NCBI GenBank assembly: GCA_023053685.1
Contig: JALIGW010000015.1
Location: forward strand, 246,001 to 310,000
Length of the DNA stretch: 64,000 nucleotides
Reading direction: 5' to 3'
From: Diadophis punctatus similis
Lineage: Eukaryota; Chordata; Lepidosauria; Squamata; Dipsadidae
Shown: piece by piece, positions 63,089 to 64,000 of the stretch
How the letters are laid out: each line of letters begins with the position of its first letter
How positions within the stretch are numbered: the first letter of the stretch is position 1
Made by a program: the position numbers and the translations under genes
Notes under the pieces: model-generated
Database searches by the model: none
The model's input: the letters and a program-made list of their open reading frames with translations, nothing else
Told to the model about the DNA's origin: nothing

Positions 63089-64000
63089 AAATCCAGAAAA
63101 CAAGTGGTTATTTCACAATGACCTTACGTGGACTGTATATGGAATATTTTTCTTTTATTCTCAACCCTGTGCAGAACACAAAATCCATTCCCAGGCTCTC
63201 CAAAAGAAAAGAAAACCAAAAAATCTACCAAGAATGAAGTTCAGGGAAAGAGAAGCAGGGTGTTCCCAATAAAAGAGGCACCTCTATCGCACATTCAAGA
63301 TGCTGCTTTTTTTGTTTGCCCCCCCCCCTTGCAGGTCTCCAAAGTTGGGGGGGGGCTGTAGCAAATCGGGGGAGCTTGTGCCTTCCCCCAAGTCTTGTCT
63401 CAGCACCAACCGCACCAACCGCAAACACAATTAGAGCATTCAGGAGAAGCCAGTAGGAGATTCCCTTTGATGTTGGGATAAATTGAGAATCGGCATGGTT
63501 TTGTCTGAGATGACAACCGTCCCGGGTTTTCTAATGGGTATCCAATGGTAAAATATAATTTTATGATGCTCATTAATTACCAAGCTGTCATGTGCTCCTG
63601 GCAGAAGAAGTAATCCTCTTCCACAGATTAGACAGCCATCACAAAGGACTTCAAAGAACTTAAGATTCCTTCTCCCCTGAGAACTGCCTTGCATAATGGA
63701 AAGCAGGGAAATGCTTGACAAACACTTCCTGCTACCCCAGCCGCATATTTCAACAGGCAGCAGAGGGATGGAGGCCACATCCAGTTAACAAACGTGTGTT
63801 CGGGCCTACGTGCGTGGGTGTGTATGTACACAGGGGGGGAGGGGGGAAAGAGGCACAACGTTTGGGGAGAGGCATCCCAAGTTGTTCCAAAAATACATCC
63901 TGGATTTTACAAGCTGCTCTGGCAGGGCGACACGAGAGGAGGGCTTCCGTCTCCGTCTTGCAAATTTGGATGGTAGCGATGAAAAAGGGGGGGGGAATGG
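63089..64000. other. single-copy sequence, nothing recognised
   Basis: Contains C- and G-runs (63320-63328, 63347-63355) and a conserved-looking AT-rich stretch with CATTAATTACC near 63571 (homeodomain-type TAATTA). No gene recognised. Confidence 0.4.

Noticed and set aside
62282..63103. 273-codon minus-strand frame rich in SFLPSFLP, and plus-strand KEGRKEGR frames
   Set aside because: Translations of the GGAA/GGGA polypurine block.

Overview
The window is vertebrate nuclear DNA, almost certainly from a squamate reptile and most likely a colubroid snake. I base this on the repeats: CR1/L3 ('Snake1'-type) LINE ends carrying (AATAG)n-type tails, a Bov-B LINE 3' end, tRNA-derived squamate SINEs (including a Sauria-like one with a Bov-B-type tail), a SPIN hAT transposon, and long GATA/GACA (Bkm-like) tetranucleotide arrays. 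There is no prokaryotic gene structure, and most long reading frames are microsatellites or GC-rich shadows.

One host gene is recognisable. On the minus strand, inside a CpG island at about 48.7-51.3 kb, are the first three coding exons of NKD1 (naked cuticle homolog 1, a Dishevelled-binding antagonist of canonical Wnt signalling). They are exon 1 (49951-49975), exon 2 (49678-49710) and exon 3 (49018-49169). All three are bounded by AG/GT splice sites in matching phase and give about 70 codons starting MGKLHSK. No later NKD1 exon was recognised to the left, so 1-49017 is probably the large intron 3, and 50-64 kb is the promoter and 5' flank. Intron 2 holds a G/C-skewed 69-bp minisatellite.

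The rest is a dense, multi-layered repeat landscape. Left part (1-17 kb): a CR1 interrupted by three other elements (3.1-4.7 kb), a compound trinucleotide tract joined to an R4/Dong-type LINE 3' end (7.05-8.0 kb), and a 0.7-kb Bkm-like tetranucleotide block (9.4-10.1 kb). Centre (17-49 kb): an L2-type LINE with an intact 624-codon reverse transcriptase frame (17.2-19.2 kb), two SINE-derived 67-bp minisatellites (22.7 and 38.2 kb), a solo LTR (24.1 kb), a SPIN hAT with a perfect target duplication (30.7-31.3 kb), a Bov-B end (35.8-36.3 kb) and many hAT and Tigger-like MITEs. Right part (51-64 kb): a third SINE-derived minisatellite (53.0 kb), a miniature LTR retrotransposon nested inside a hAT MITE (56.1-57.3 kb), head-to-head tRNA SINEs (60.3 kb), a second GATA array (60.8 kb) and a 770-bp polypurine block (62.3-63.1 kb).

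The most interesting non-gene signals are the same 67-bp SINE segment amplified in tandem at three separate places, the miniature LTR element and its solo-LTR relative (both with 5-bp target duplications), and two SINEs that share a tRNA head but carry tails from different LINEs. I found no undescribed multi-gene system.
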